DNA of 64,000 nt. It comes from JAHBNG01 sp039028975 (GTDB taxonomy: Bacteria > Chloroflexota > Anaerolineae > Caldilineales > Caldilineaceae). Location: contig JBCCHB010000032.1 of the NCBI GenBank assembly GCA_039028975.1, forward strand, positions 1 to 64,000, in the 5' to 3' direction. The notes under the pieces are model-generated. The model saw nothing but the letters and a program-made list of their open reading frames with translations. It had not been told where the DNA came from and did no database searches. The number at the start of each line of letters is the position of its first letter. The first letter of the stretch is position 1. This document shows, in pieces, positions 17,051 through 24,946 of the stretch. The translations under genes and the position numbers were made by a program.

Positions 17051-17121
17051 CCAGAAAAGCCTTTCCACCCTTTATCGCATATTTTCAGAATAGACTAAGA
17101 GTCGAGGCACGACTTTTCTGG
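17051..17121. repeat. Foldback element M2, copy b (inner module)
   Basis: CCAGAAAAG (17051-17059) and CTTTTCTGG (17113-17121) flank a body that shares GAGTCG...CACGACTTTTCTGGCGAAGT with copy a (14575-14607). The outer 15-base ends of copy a are not seen here, so this is a shorter or decayed copy. Confidence 0.45.
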
Positions 17122-17176
17122 CGAAGTGTATTCGGTTCTGGCATAGATTAGGGAAATCACACAAAGGCGACACCCC

Positions 17177-17293
17177 ATGAACCCTTTCCGCAAACAGCAG
17201 TTTAACCAAGGTATCTTTTCAGTAGAGTTCTTGTCATATCTATTAATCATCATTGTTATCAGTATACTCGTTACTCGCTTTGGACTGCTATAG
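17177..17293 (+). CDS. Possible 38-residue membrane peptide
   Basis: ATG at 17177 preceded by AAAGGCGA. It encodes MNPFRKQQFNQGIFSVEF and then one hydrophobic segment (LLIIIVISILVTRFGLL) before TAG. The polar, basic start and single helix suit a small membrane protein. It lies alone in a 600-bp gap among repeats. Unknown function; could be chance. Confidence 0.4.
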   Translation: MNPFRKQQFNQGIFSVEFLSYLLIIIVISILVTRFGLL

Positions 17294-17372
17294 TCCCTGG
17301 AGGCATATACCTGTTCTCACAAAAAGTGCATCGTTAAAGACCGGAACACAATTAGTCTGGCAAACTTTACTA

Positions 17373-17450
17373 AGAATGAGTTGTCAATAACTTGCGCGTT
17401 TCAATTGGGTGTAGCCCCTTCAAGTGCTCAAGTTATTTAATTCCCGTTCC
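17373..17450. repeat. MITE-like repeat family M1, copy b
   Basis: About 78 bp, inverse orientation relative to copy c. The arms AATAACTTG and CAAGTTATTTAATTCCC are complementary, and CGCGTTTCAATTGGG matches the CCGATTGAAACGCG block of copy c at 23367-23444. It ends a few bases from the stop codon of the isomerase gene at 17456. Confidence 0.55.
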
Positions 17451-17455
17451 GACTG

Positions 17456-18301
17456 TTATGGACGGTCTTCCTCGCAGCCGGTCTCAGCCATAACCTTACG
17501 CAAGGCTCCCACAGCGACCTTTATTCCGTCTGGGCCGCTGTATCCACCAGAGTGACCAGCAGATGCTAAGTGAGGCTCCAAAGAAAGCGTACCCTCATAG
17601 CCACTTGCTTTTAGGTGTGTCAGCAGTTGAGCAATCTGTCCGTCACCTTCACCGGCGGGGCAGACCCGTTTGTCCGCAAGCGTCGCGTCTTTGATATGAA
17701 TATAGCCAATATATTCGCTTAGCAGAGGCCAACCATCAACGGTGACCTGATCTTCTCCAACTTGCACAAAGTTAGCTGGATCCCAAAGAAAGCGTAAATA
17801 GTCATTTTGCACATCAGCCATAAGTGCCCGACAACGGGATACGGTATCTCCTACAATGCCCTTCTCATTCTCCAAGAGGAGCACAAAGCCATGTTTCTGA
17901 GCAGATTCAGCCATTTGGCTTAGACGCTCGACGGTCTCGTCAAGATGTTGATCGTAGTGACTGTTGGTGCTGGTATCATCTGGATAGAAAGAAAAGATGC
18001 GGATATTGCGTGTACCAAGTATGTCGGCAAGTTGGTAAAGCCGCGCAAGATTATTCAGCTCATTTTGAATTGGGTCTGTAAGAGGGGATTTGCCTACAGG
18101 GCTGCCTAAACATGGAATCGATATGGCATGGTCATCGCAGATCTGTCGCACCTGATTCGCATCCTCATCGGAAAATTTCAGAACATTTTTGCCCCAGGCT
18201 TTTCTCACATCCAAGCCAGGGATCTCGAGTTCATTGAGAATCCGCACCTGGCTTTCCAGGTCCGTAGAAATCTCATCGCCAAACGCGCTAATTGTAAACA
18301 T
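17456..18301 (-). CDS. Sugar phosphate isomerase/epimerase family TIM-barrel protein
   Basis: ATG at 18301 chosen because AAAGGAT lies 6 bases upstream; the frame is open to 18334. 281 residues of the AP-endonuclease-2 / xylose-isomerase-like TIM barrel. Metal-ligand positions of the family are visible: Glu in LLLENEKG, Asp in LWDPANF, His in YIHIKDA and Glu in LSLEPH. The typical reaction is a metal-dependent ketose or inosose isomerisation, epimerisation or dehydration. It probably acts in the same sugar metabolism as the FGGY kinase on the other strand, though they are not in one operon. Confidence 0.82.
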   Translation of the reverse strand: MFTISAFGDEISTDLESQVRILNELEIPGLDVRKAWGKNVLKFSDEDANQVRQICDDHAISIPCLGSPVGKSPLTDPIQNELNNLARLYQLADILGTRNIRIFSFYPDDTSTNSHYDQHLDETVERLSQMAESAQKHGFVLLLENEKGIVGDTVSRCRALMADVQNDYLRFLWDPANFVQVGEDQVTVDGWPLLSEYIGYIHIKDATLADKRVCPAGEGDGQIAQLLTHLKASGYEGTLSLEPHLASAGHSGGYSGPDGIKVAVGALRKVMAETGCEEDRP

Positions 18302-18606
18302 GGTGTATCCTTTATTTGGTGTACTCCTCATCAATCACGTCACCCATCACGTAATCTATCCTGCGATCAATGGTCTCACCCAATAGAGTCAGAAGGGAAC
18401 TGACTCAGACTCTAGCACATCTTCCAAGATGAGTGAAATTATTTGGCCCAACTGACCATGGAGACTCGGGCAGAGATCGAATTAGGCCAAAAAAACGAAA
18501 AGGGCTAAGATTAGAGACATTCTTGCACCGTCAGATAGAGTTGGCTCTACCTGGCTTTTTTTTGTTTCAATGTATTTTGCTTCCCGCAAGCGCCAAGTAG
18601 GTCTTT

Positions 18607-18674
18607 AAAGAACAGGGATTAGAAGATTTGGCAGATTCAAGAGAAAAATCTGTGCATCTGCTCCATCTTTGTCC
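18607..18674. repeat. Interspersed repeat R1, copy 2 (weak)
   Basis: AACAGGGATTAGAAGATTTGGCAGATT-like block then AATCTGTGCATCTG and CATCTTTGTCC. It is the least conserved copy. The surrounding gap 18302-18726 also has TAGAG-TTGG-CTCTA followed by a T8 run at about 18540-18565 but no gene. Confidence 0.4.
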
Positions 18675-18726
18675 TAAAGGCGTTTGCGGTTTCACTTATC
18701 AATAGATCTCTGCAAGTTAGGAAATT

Positions 18727-21700
18727 ATGAATTACTCTCGAGCTACGTTGGTCATCACCGTCATTCTGCTTTTTGTGTCTTTTCTGTTGGCTGATTTCTC
18801 ATTTTATAAAGAAGCGGGGAAAGCCCAGGCCCAAGCTATGGTGGCCCCACCAAAGCACTCCCAAGCGTCCACAGTAAGTGAATTGAGTGCTGATGATTTG
18901 AGTATGGATGAACTGGCAACCCTGAGCAATCGAGTAATTGTTGAGTTATCTTCGCCGTCCTTAGCCCTCATGCAGCAAAGCAGCGTTCAAGCATCAGGCG
19001 TATACGCCAAATTGGATGTGAATGAAGGTAATGCTCAGGCTCATTTGACCCACCTTCAGCGCGAGCAAACAACTTTTTCTGCGGCTCTATCCACACGTCT
19101 GCCTGGAGCTATGGTAGACTACATTATCGATGAAGATGGCAACAAACGCGAGGCCACCTATCAGGTCATATTTAACGGCATAGCTATTAATTTAGGAACT
19201 TTGGATCGAGCAGTGGCCACCACTATATTGCAAGAAGTGCCTGGCGTCAAGGCTGTTTATGCCGACAAAGCCTATTTGCCTCATCTCTATCGAAGCGTTG
19301 CAACGATTCACGCTCCAGAGGTATGGAATCGGCCGGAGATTGGTGGTCAAGAGAATGCCGGACAGGGTATACGAATCGCCTCGGTTGACTCAGGTGTCCA
19401 CTCAGGAGCGCCTATGTTTGATGGCACAGGTTATACCTTTCCTCCCGATGTACCGCTGGGTGGCTACGGTTCAGCAGAGAACAACAATGGTAAGATCATC
19501 GCATCTCGGGCTTATTTTCGCTCGTGGGATCCACCCATCGATGGAGAGCAGTTTGCGTGGCCTGGTCCTAGCGCGAGTTCCCATGGAACCCATACGGCAT
19601 CGACGGCAGCAGGAGACTGGGTGACCACAACGATTCCGATTGGCGGGGCGGGAATGATTGCCGGCATAGCGCCGAAAGCATATGTCATGAGCTACAAGGT
19701 CAACTATGCCAGTGGCTATAACATGCCCTTTTTCTTCACAGCGGAATTACTCATGGCTCTGGAAGATGCCGTTCGAGACGGTGCAGACATCATCAACAAC
19801 TCTTGGGGAGGAGGACCGAGCGGGAGCGGTGGCGAATTGGATCCGGTGGACAATGCACTGATTAACGCAGCCAAAGCAGGCGTATTTGTTGTTATGTCGG
19901 CGGGCAACAGTGGGCCAGGTACGGGAACCTCGGACCATCACGCGGCAGAGTATATAACGGTGGCGGCTGGCGACGGTCAGTTGGTTGGGGACCGAGTCGA
20001 AGGAGAAGTAGTGGACTTTAGCAGCCGTGGTCCTGGTGTGGGTAATGTGCTTAAACCAGATATCGTTGCACCTGGAAAAGAGATCCTCGCTCAGGGCTAT
20101 GATCGCACGCAAGTAGGTGAGGCTCAGCACTTTGGTTTTGGTATTGTCTCTGGCACGTCAATGGCTGCGCCCCATGTAAGCGGTGCCGTGGCTTTAGTCA
20201 AGCAGGTACACCCCGATTGGTCCAACCAAGCCATCAAATCGGCCCTCATGTCAACCGCCCAGTATACAGGCATCCTTCGGGAAGAAGACGGAGAACCTGC
20301 CCAGCCGCTGGACATGGGAGCAGGGTGGCTGAATGTAGCTGCGGCCTTGGATCCAGGCGTCCTTTTGGATCCCCCAAGTTTAAGTTTTGGGCTGGTTGTT
20401 ACCAACACGCAGAAGACCCTCTCCTTCCGCGTATCCAATATTACCAGCGTCACCGAAACCTATACGGTGACGAGCCGATTCACGGGGGATGAGGCTATTT
20501 CTGCACAAAGCCATGGTGCAGGGAACGGGCCTGATGGAATCCACGGTGAGGGAACAACTACATTTGCACCAATTCAGGGCTTCTCCACCCAACCTTTTTC
20601 ATTGACCTTAGCACCAAACCAATCAGAGTGGGTAACGGTTACATTTGATGCAGCCCAAGGAAAAGGGTATGGAGACAATCAAGGATATATTGTGCTGACC
20701 GGGGATGCCCATGAAGCCCATCTACCCGCCTGGGCTAGAGTCAGCTATGCAACGTCGCTAGCCGATGTTCTCTTGCTGGACAATGATGGGAGTGAGGCCA
20801 ATGAGGCGCTATATGAAGATGTGACGGCTCCATATATCAATGCCTTACGTCAATTAGGATATAGTTACGACATTCATGCCATCAACAAACGCGGCCTCTT
20901 TCCCACCACAATACCCGATGCAGCCCAATTGATGGCTTACAAAGCGATTGTTCTCTTTTCTGGTACAAATGGGCGGGAGGGTGTCCTCGATTCACTACAC
21001 CAGACCTTAACCGAACCTGAGATGGATAGGCTTGTCGAGTATCTGAACAACAATGGGGCACTCATCGTCATGGGTTCGAGCATGGCAAGAGTCATGCAAT
21101 CGAACCAAACTGATGATCTGCGCGCACCCTTCCTCTACCGAAATGTGCTCGGAGCCAACTGGATTCAGCCAAGTGTTACCAAGAATGCACAACCCACATC
21201 GGCGTTACGAGTGATGCCTATCAGTTCAGGGCGGCCTATGGGGATGGACGGGTTGTTGGTGAACTCAGTCGATCCAGAGATGGACGAACTTGACAATCGG
21301 TATCATAACGGCTGGCCCATTGGTTATGCTGGGATACCCCTCTTGTACTATCCTGGCACGGGGCCTGATTATGGCGGTTATGTTGCTATGATATACCGGG
21401 AACAACCGTCCATAGAACGCCCAGGGATCACGTACACGGGTCGTACCCTGTATACAACCTTTGGGCTAGAGAGTGTTGACGATAGCGGGGCAACGTTTGG
21501 CCAAACTCAGGCCATTACAAGAACTGCCCTTCTGGAAACATTCCTCGATTGGGCCATGTCTGAACCACCGGAAGTGGATATCGAGATGACTGTACCAACG
21601 ACTACCACAGAATCTTATCAATTTATGGTTACGCTTACCAATGTTACCAATCGAGTACTCAAAGAAGACGAGAACGCCACCAAAGTAGCACAGATCCGCT

Positions 21701-21906
21701 GGTCCTTTAGTGATGAAGCCGGAGCTAGAAACCCCACTACGTTACAGACCATCAGCAAGAGCTTCATCTTCTGTCAGCCTTATCGCGTCTCGGTAGAGGT
21801 AACGGACTGGAATAGAAATGTAGCTTTACAGTCTCGGGACATCGATGTGACAGAAAATTGTCTACAGCCACAGCAGACATTCATACCATTGAGGCTAGAT
21901 AGATAA
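18727..21906 (+). CDS. Secreted subtilisin-like serine protease (S8)
   Basis: 1059 residues. Signal peptide 1-38 (hydrophobic VITVILLFVSFLLADF, then AQAQA). A prodomain-like segment with QVIFNGIAINL lies near 135-185. The catalytic triad is complete: D221 in SVDSGVHSG, H286 in SSHGTHTAS, S478 in GTSMAAPHVSG, and the oxyanion Asn in SAGNSGPG. Beta-rich domains follow (about 540-660) and a carboxyl-terminal domain with GSEANEALYEDV, which resembles Ig/FN3-like and glutamine-amidotransferase-like parts of large bacterial subtilases. It is likely an extracellular nutrient or processing protease. Single gene, no clear partner. Confidence 0.9.
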   Translation: MNYSRATLVITVILLFVSFLLADFSFYKEAGKAQAQAMVAPPKHSQASTVSELSADDLSMDELATLSNRVIVELSSPSLALMQQSSVQASGVYAKLDVNEGNAQAHLTHLQREQTTFSAALSTRLPGAMVDYIIDEDGNKREATYQVIFNGIAINLGTLDRAVATTILQEVPGVKAVYADKAYLPHLYRSVATIHAPEVWNRPEIGGQENAGQGIRIASVDSGVHSGAPMFDGTGYTFPPDVPLGGYGSAENNNGKIIASRAYFRSWDPPIDGEQFAWPGPSASSHGTHTASTAAGDWVTTTIPIGGAGMIAGIAPKAYVMSYKVNYASGYNMPFFFTAELLMALEDAVRDGADIINNSWGGGPSGSGGELDPVDNALINAAKAGVFVVMSAGNSGPGTGTSDHHAAEYITVAAGDGQLVGDRVEGEVVDFSSRGPGVGNVLKPDIVAPGKEILAQGYDRTQVGEAQHFGFGIVSGTSMAAPHVSGAVALVKQVHPDWSNQAIKSALMSTAQYTGILREEDGEPAQPLDMGAGWLNVAAALDPGVLLDPPSLSFGLVVTNTQKTLSFRVSNITSVTETYTVTSRFTGDEAISAQSHGAGNGPDGIHGEGTTTFAPIQGFSTQPFSLTLAPNQSEWVTVTFDAAQGKGYGDNQGYIVLTGDAHEAHLPAWARVSYATSLADVLLLDNDGSEANEALYEDVTAPYINALRQLGYSYDIHAINKRGLFPTTIPDAAQLMAYKAIVLFSGTNGREGVLDSLHQTLTEPEMDRLVEYLNNNGALIVMGSSMARVMQSNQTDDLRAPFLYRNVLGANWIQPSVTKNAQPTSALRVMPISSGRPMGMDGLLVNSVDPEMDELDNRYHNGWPIGYAGIPLLYYPGTGPDYGGYVAMIYREQPSIERPGITYTGRTLYTTFGLESVDDSGATFGQTQAITRTALLETFLDWAMSEPPEVDIEMTVPTTTTESYQFMVTLTNVTNRVLKEDENATKVAQIRWSFSDEAGARNPTTLQTISKSFIFCQPYRVSVEVTDWNRNVALQSRDIDVTENCLQPQQTFIPLRLDR

Positions 21907-22026
21907 AACCCGCTCCCAAATATATAATCAGCAGTCCGCAGTCAGCTTGTCCTTGTGAAGACGGGTATTGATCACTGAGTCCAGAGTCATTCCGTCACTT
22001 ACCATGTATATTGCAATCTGACCTGT

Positions 22027-22100
22027 AAATAACAAAGATGAAAAGATTTGAATGATGAAGAATCTGCGCAATCTTCTAATCTTCGTTCGATTTCCATCCC
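22027..22100. repeat. Interspersed repeat R1, copy 3
   Basis: AATAACAAAGATGAAAAGATTTG at the left, then GAATCTGCGCAATCTTCTAATCTTCGTTCGA-type sequence at the right. It is inverted relative to copy 1 and near-identical in layout to the copy at 56476-56550. The rest of 21907-22366 shows no gene. Confidence 0.6.
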
Positions 22101-22279
22101 CTGGTATAGACAAAGTTGAGAAGGGTGCTGGGGGCAGTCTATTGCATGTTTAACTACTGCTACTACAAGAACAAAACGTAGCTGGAAAGACAAAGGTCTT
22201 ATCCTTTCTACAACAAAGGACGGATAGTGGTAGCAGAGAGTGACAAATAATTCATAGATAAATACCTACATTTTTCTGA

Positions 22280-22307
22280 GGACAGCGCATAATAGTTGGG
22301 CTACAAT
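22280..22307 (+). promoter_or_regulatory. Possible promoter of pilin/peptidase genes
   Basis: GGACAG (22280-22285), 16-base spacer, TACAAT (22302-22307), about 60 bases before the pilin start. The -10 is good and the -35 poor. Confidence 0.25.
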
Positions 22308-22366
22308 AGGCATGGAGTTCATTCTTGAAATCTGTGTACCCGCTTGGAGGAATAGGAATCTATCAT

Positions 22367-22591
22367 ATGGTTGAACAACTACACTCAACTCGCTCTGAAA
22401 AGAACCCCAGTATAATCTACTCTTTAATTCGGGCAGGCTCTTCTCTTGTTGTATTTGAAGAGGGCCGTACCCGAAATGACTATGCACTTCTTGTCGCCAT
22501 TCTGCTTGTTTTTGCCATGGCCATGCTCTTTATTATGGGTCCACAAGTGGCTCTAATCTATGCAGAAGCAGAGGGCGCTGCGCTCTACTGA
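22367..22591 (+). CDS. Flp-type pilin-like small protein
   Basis: About 74 residues from ATG 22367 (AGGA eight bases upstream; the frame opens at 22325). The sequence FEEGRTRNDYALLVAILLVFAMAMLF followed by GPQVALIYAE resembles Flp/Fap pilins, where a G-x-T-x-x-E-Y-A-L motif precedes one long hydrophobic helix and a LGPQI segment. Here the Glu of the E-Y-A motif is Asp. The gene overlaps the region of the prepilin peptidase gene that follows within 20 bases, which supports the call. It would be cleaved after the Gly of EEG and assembled in a Tad-type pilus. Confidence 0.6.
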   Translation: MVEQLHSTRSEKNPSIIYSLIRAGSSLVVFEEGRTRNDYALLVAILLVFAMAMLFIMGPQVALIYAEAEGAALY

Positions 22592-22610
22592 AAAAGAGGT
22601 ATTTTGGCAA

Positions 22611-23363
22611 ATGGCGTACTTCATCATGCTTCTAGTGGGCCTTCTTGCCGGCTGGCTGATCAATTTAGCGGTCGATACGATCCCAGATCGGCTCCCCTTC
22701 TTCTCGGGCTGGTATCGACCTTTTTACAAGTTACCCACAGTCCTTGTTAAGTCAATAACAGAGCCGCTACTTGGCCCTATCCCAACAAATTCACCAGACG
22801 CAGATGATGAGGGGAAAAAGTTAGCCCCATCCCTACGTCATCAAGCCGTTTGGGTAGGGTCAATCTTGTTGGGATGGTTGACTTACTTTCACTTTGGATT
22901 TTCCCTAACGACGTTGGCTATGACCCTCTATGCCTGGTTCTTTCTAGCCATCGCTGCCATCGATCTAGAGCAAAGAAAAGTGTATAATCGGATGCTGCTG
23001 GCGGCACTGCCAGTAATCCTTCTTTTCACGCCGTTTATTGAGGGGCCAACACTCCTGTCAGCGTTAGTCGGCGGACTCTTCGGTTTTATCCTCTTTCTCA
23101 TTTTGGCATTGATTAAACCTGGAGGTATGGGGATGGGAGATGTAAAGCTCGCAGGCGTCATTGGTCTCGTCACTGGCTTTCCCGGCATCATTGTAGCCAT
23201 CCTTATCTGTATCTTTTCTGGTGGAGTGATGGCTGCGCTCCTGCTCTTGCGCACCAAATTTAAGCGCGGTCAGACCATGGCCTATGCCCCCTATCTGGTA
23301 CTGGGTGCCTGGGTTACACTCTTTTATGGTTCGGAGATATGGGCAACGTATCTAGCCAGGTAG
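22611..23363 (+). CDS. Prepilin peptidase, A24 family
   Basis: Start taken at ATG 22611 (the frame opens at 22560). About 250 residues, polytopic. Catalytic aspartates of the type IV prepilin peptidase family are visible: D118 in AAIDLEQRKVYNR and D177 in GMGMGDVKLAG. The amino-terminal zinc-binding CxxC pairs of bifunctional PilD enzymes are absent, so it may lack or have altered methylation function; the loop at 40-75 is polar and Cys-free. The adjacent Flp-like gene is the likely substrate. No Tad ATPase or platform genes are in the window. Confidence 0.85.
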   Translation: MAYFIMLLVGLLAGWLINLAVDTIPDRLPFFSGWYRPFYKLPTVLVKSITEPLLGPIPTNSPDADDEGKKLAPSLRHQAVWVGSILLGWLTYFHFGFSLTTLAMTLYAWFFLAIAAIDLEQRKVYNRMLLAALPVILLFTPFIEGPTLLSALVGGLFGFILFLILALIKPGGMGMGDVKLAGVIGLVTGFPGIIVAILICIFSGGVMAALLLLRTKFKRGQTMAYAPYLVLGAWVTLFYGSEIWATYLAR

Positions 23364-23366
23364 TTA

Positions 23367-23444
23367 GGAGCGAGCATTAAATAATTTGGTCATTGGACGG
23401 GGTGATACCCGATTGAAACGCGCAAGTTATTTACGGTCCGTTCC
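23367..23444. repeat. MITE-like repeat family M1, copy c
   Basis: 78 bp beginning 3 bases after the peptidase stop. The left end GGAGCGAGCATTAAATAATTTG is complementary to the right end CAAGTTATTTACGGTCCGTTCC. The core CCGATTGAAACGCGCAAGTTATT matches copy b at 17373-17450 almost exactly. Confidence 0.6.
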
Positions 23445-23497
23445 TTAGCGGATTTGGGGAACAGATTAGGTTTGTATCATAGGGAGATTGACTGGAT

Positions 23498-23845
23498 ATG
23501 CTATCCGTACAAAATATAACCAGGGATGTTGCACTCATTACCCAAGGCCGTGTAGCGGACAACCGATGGACGCGCCTGAAAGGACTCATCGGGACCAAGC
23601 GCCTACCCGAAGGTGATGGCCTGCTGATTAAGCCGTGTAGCGGGGTTCATTGTATGTTTATGTCCATTCCTATTGACGTTCTCTACATGGATAAAGATGA
23701 TTGCGTCTTGGACATGGATCTTGATATGCAGCCCAATGCCATTGGTAGACCTCGGCGTAAGAGTAAGTACGTCATTGAGTTACCTGCCGGTACCATTGAA
23801 CGGACGCAGACGAACGTGGGAGATCGATTGGCGGTGGCATATTAG
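23498..23845 (+). CDS. DUF192 family protein
   Basis: 115 residues matching DUF192: an amino-terminal strand region, TRLKGLIGTKRLPEGDGLLIKPCSGVH, then CMFMSIPIDVLYMDKD and the terminal VIELPAGTIERT. No signal peptide is visible, unlike many DUF192 proteins. Family function is unknown. Such genes are often found beside Tad pilus and prepilin peptidase genes in this lineage, and here it follows the pilin/peptidase pair. Confidence 0.8.
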   Translation: MLSVQNITRDVALITQGRVADNRWTRLKGLIGTKRLPEGDGLLIKPCSGVHCMFMSIPIDVLYMDKDDCVLDMDLDMQPNAIGRPRRKSKYVIELPAGTIERTQTNVGDRLAVAY

Positions 23846-23961
23846 GAATCAAGATCCCATAATATCCGAAACTGCGATCCTGTCATCTCAAGTACCCGAG
23901 AGAGCTTTCGTTTGGTTTTGCTAAATTCTCTTTTCCTTAGCGTTGAGGTGGGTGTCGTTAG

Positions 23962-24266
23962 ATGAAGAATGTGCTCCTCATCTTAGCCTTGGCGATTGTT
24001 TGGGCACTGGGTGGCCTCACAGCAGGCGCTGGCCTGAGTGCGTTTTTGAGATTCAGTGGACTATTCCTTGCGGAGCATTGAATGTTATCGCTGGCATGTT
24101 TATGCTGTTACTGATCACGCGAAATGAGCAGGCAAGACGACTTTTCTATGAAGGGGCCAAAGAAGATGAACCGGGCAGCCTGATACTGGCTATTCTCTGG
24201 ACGCTGCCCTTTTCTTTAATGGTGGCCGGCTTGATCTGGTGGTTAATGGCTCAGTTTCTTAAGTAA
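23962..24266 (+). pseudogene. Small two-helix membrane protein, apparently frameshifted
   Basis: ATG at 23962, preceded by GAGGTG, opens MKNVLLILALAIVWALGGL and runs 39 residues to a TGA at about 24079-24081. In another frame the coding potential continues directly as LNVIAGMFMLLLITRNEQARRL and ends with a second and third helix (LILAILWTLPFSLMVAGLIWW) at 24266. One base change near 24075 would join them. It may be a real frameshift, a sequencing error or two overlapping genes. The end overlaps the convergent DUF3267 gene by 24 bases. Confidence 0.45.
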
Positions 24267-24626
24267 GAGTCGAACAGCGAAGAGCAGATCATAGAAACAG
24301 GAGCTGACGACATAGGTAAACATGGCAAACCAAAGAATAAAAAGGGATTGATGCCAGAATGGTGCCACAGAGAGGTAGTCGTGAGTAGAATACTCTCTCC
24401 AAACAAAAATAGTTATCCAAAGCAGCAGTGGCAAAAAGGCAATAGGTAGCATGACGAAAAAGGGAAAGAGTAGACAGAAGAAATATTCTCGCGGCGTACA
24501 CTTATCCAGATGGCTAACATAGCTACCTCCCAGGCGGTAGGAGCAGCGTCTGCCAATGATCCTGTGGGCTGCAACATGTAATAGCTCGTGAGGAACCAGC
24601 AAGTAGCCTTCAAATTTCCAAAGCAT
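24243..24626 (-). CDS. DUF3267-like putative membrane zinc peptidase
   Basis: 127 residues. The motif LLVPHELLHVAAHRI contains HExxH (H-E-L-L-H) near residue 13, as in DUF3267 putative metallopeptidases, followed by a basic CSYRLGG stretch and three hydrophobic segments. The second half of the usual family (about 180 residues) is shorter here. GGATGAG precedes the ATG. It lies downstream of the serine hydrolase and a small gene on the same strand. Confidence 0.6.
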   Translation of the reverse strand: MLWKFEGYLLVPHELLHVAAHRIIGRRCSYRLGGSYVSHLDKCTPREYFFCLLFPFFVMLPIAFLPLLLWITIFVWREYSTHDYLSVAPFWHQSLFILWFAMFTYVVSSCFYDLLFAVRLLLKKLSH

Positions 24627-24667
24627 AATCAGATCTCATCCAAATATCTTCTATCAAGCTCCAATGA

Positions 24668-24946
24668 TCATACAGTTCTCTTGAATCGAACGATTTCTAC
24701 CATTACTGTATTGGAAACCTTGAAGGTGGGCACATTGTCATTGACGAGAAGTGGGGAATCCACATGGATGCCCGATCCCCCGATAACAACATTCGAGGGC
24801 GCTTCGGGCATGACATGAGCCAGAAATCGCCCCTGTACATGCTCAGCCTTTCCAATACAGATACCTATCATTACCTGTCCTTCAAGCACTTGGCAATTGT
24901 ACCAAAAAAGCTCATTACTGGCGAGGGTAACAAAAGTCTTATCCAC
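24668..24946 (-). CDS. Hypothetical protein, 92 residues, GTG start coupled to upstream stop
   Basis: The frame is open from 25042, but the part before 24946 overlaps the serine hydrolase in another frame. GTG at 24946-24944 overlaps the hydrolase stop (GTGGATAA), consistent with translational coupling. Beta-rich pattern (TFVTLASNELFWYN, MIGICIGKAEHVQGRF, SNVVIGGSGIHVDSPLLV, TVMVEIVRF). No recognised family. Confidence 0.45.
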   Translation of the reverse strand: MDKTFVTLASNELFWYNCQVLEGQVMIGICIGKAEHVQGRFLAHVMPEAPSNVVIGGSGIHVDSPLLVNDNVPTFKVSNTVMVEIVRFKRTV

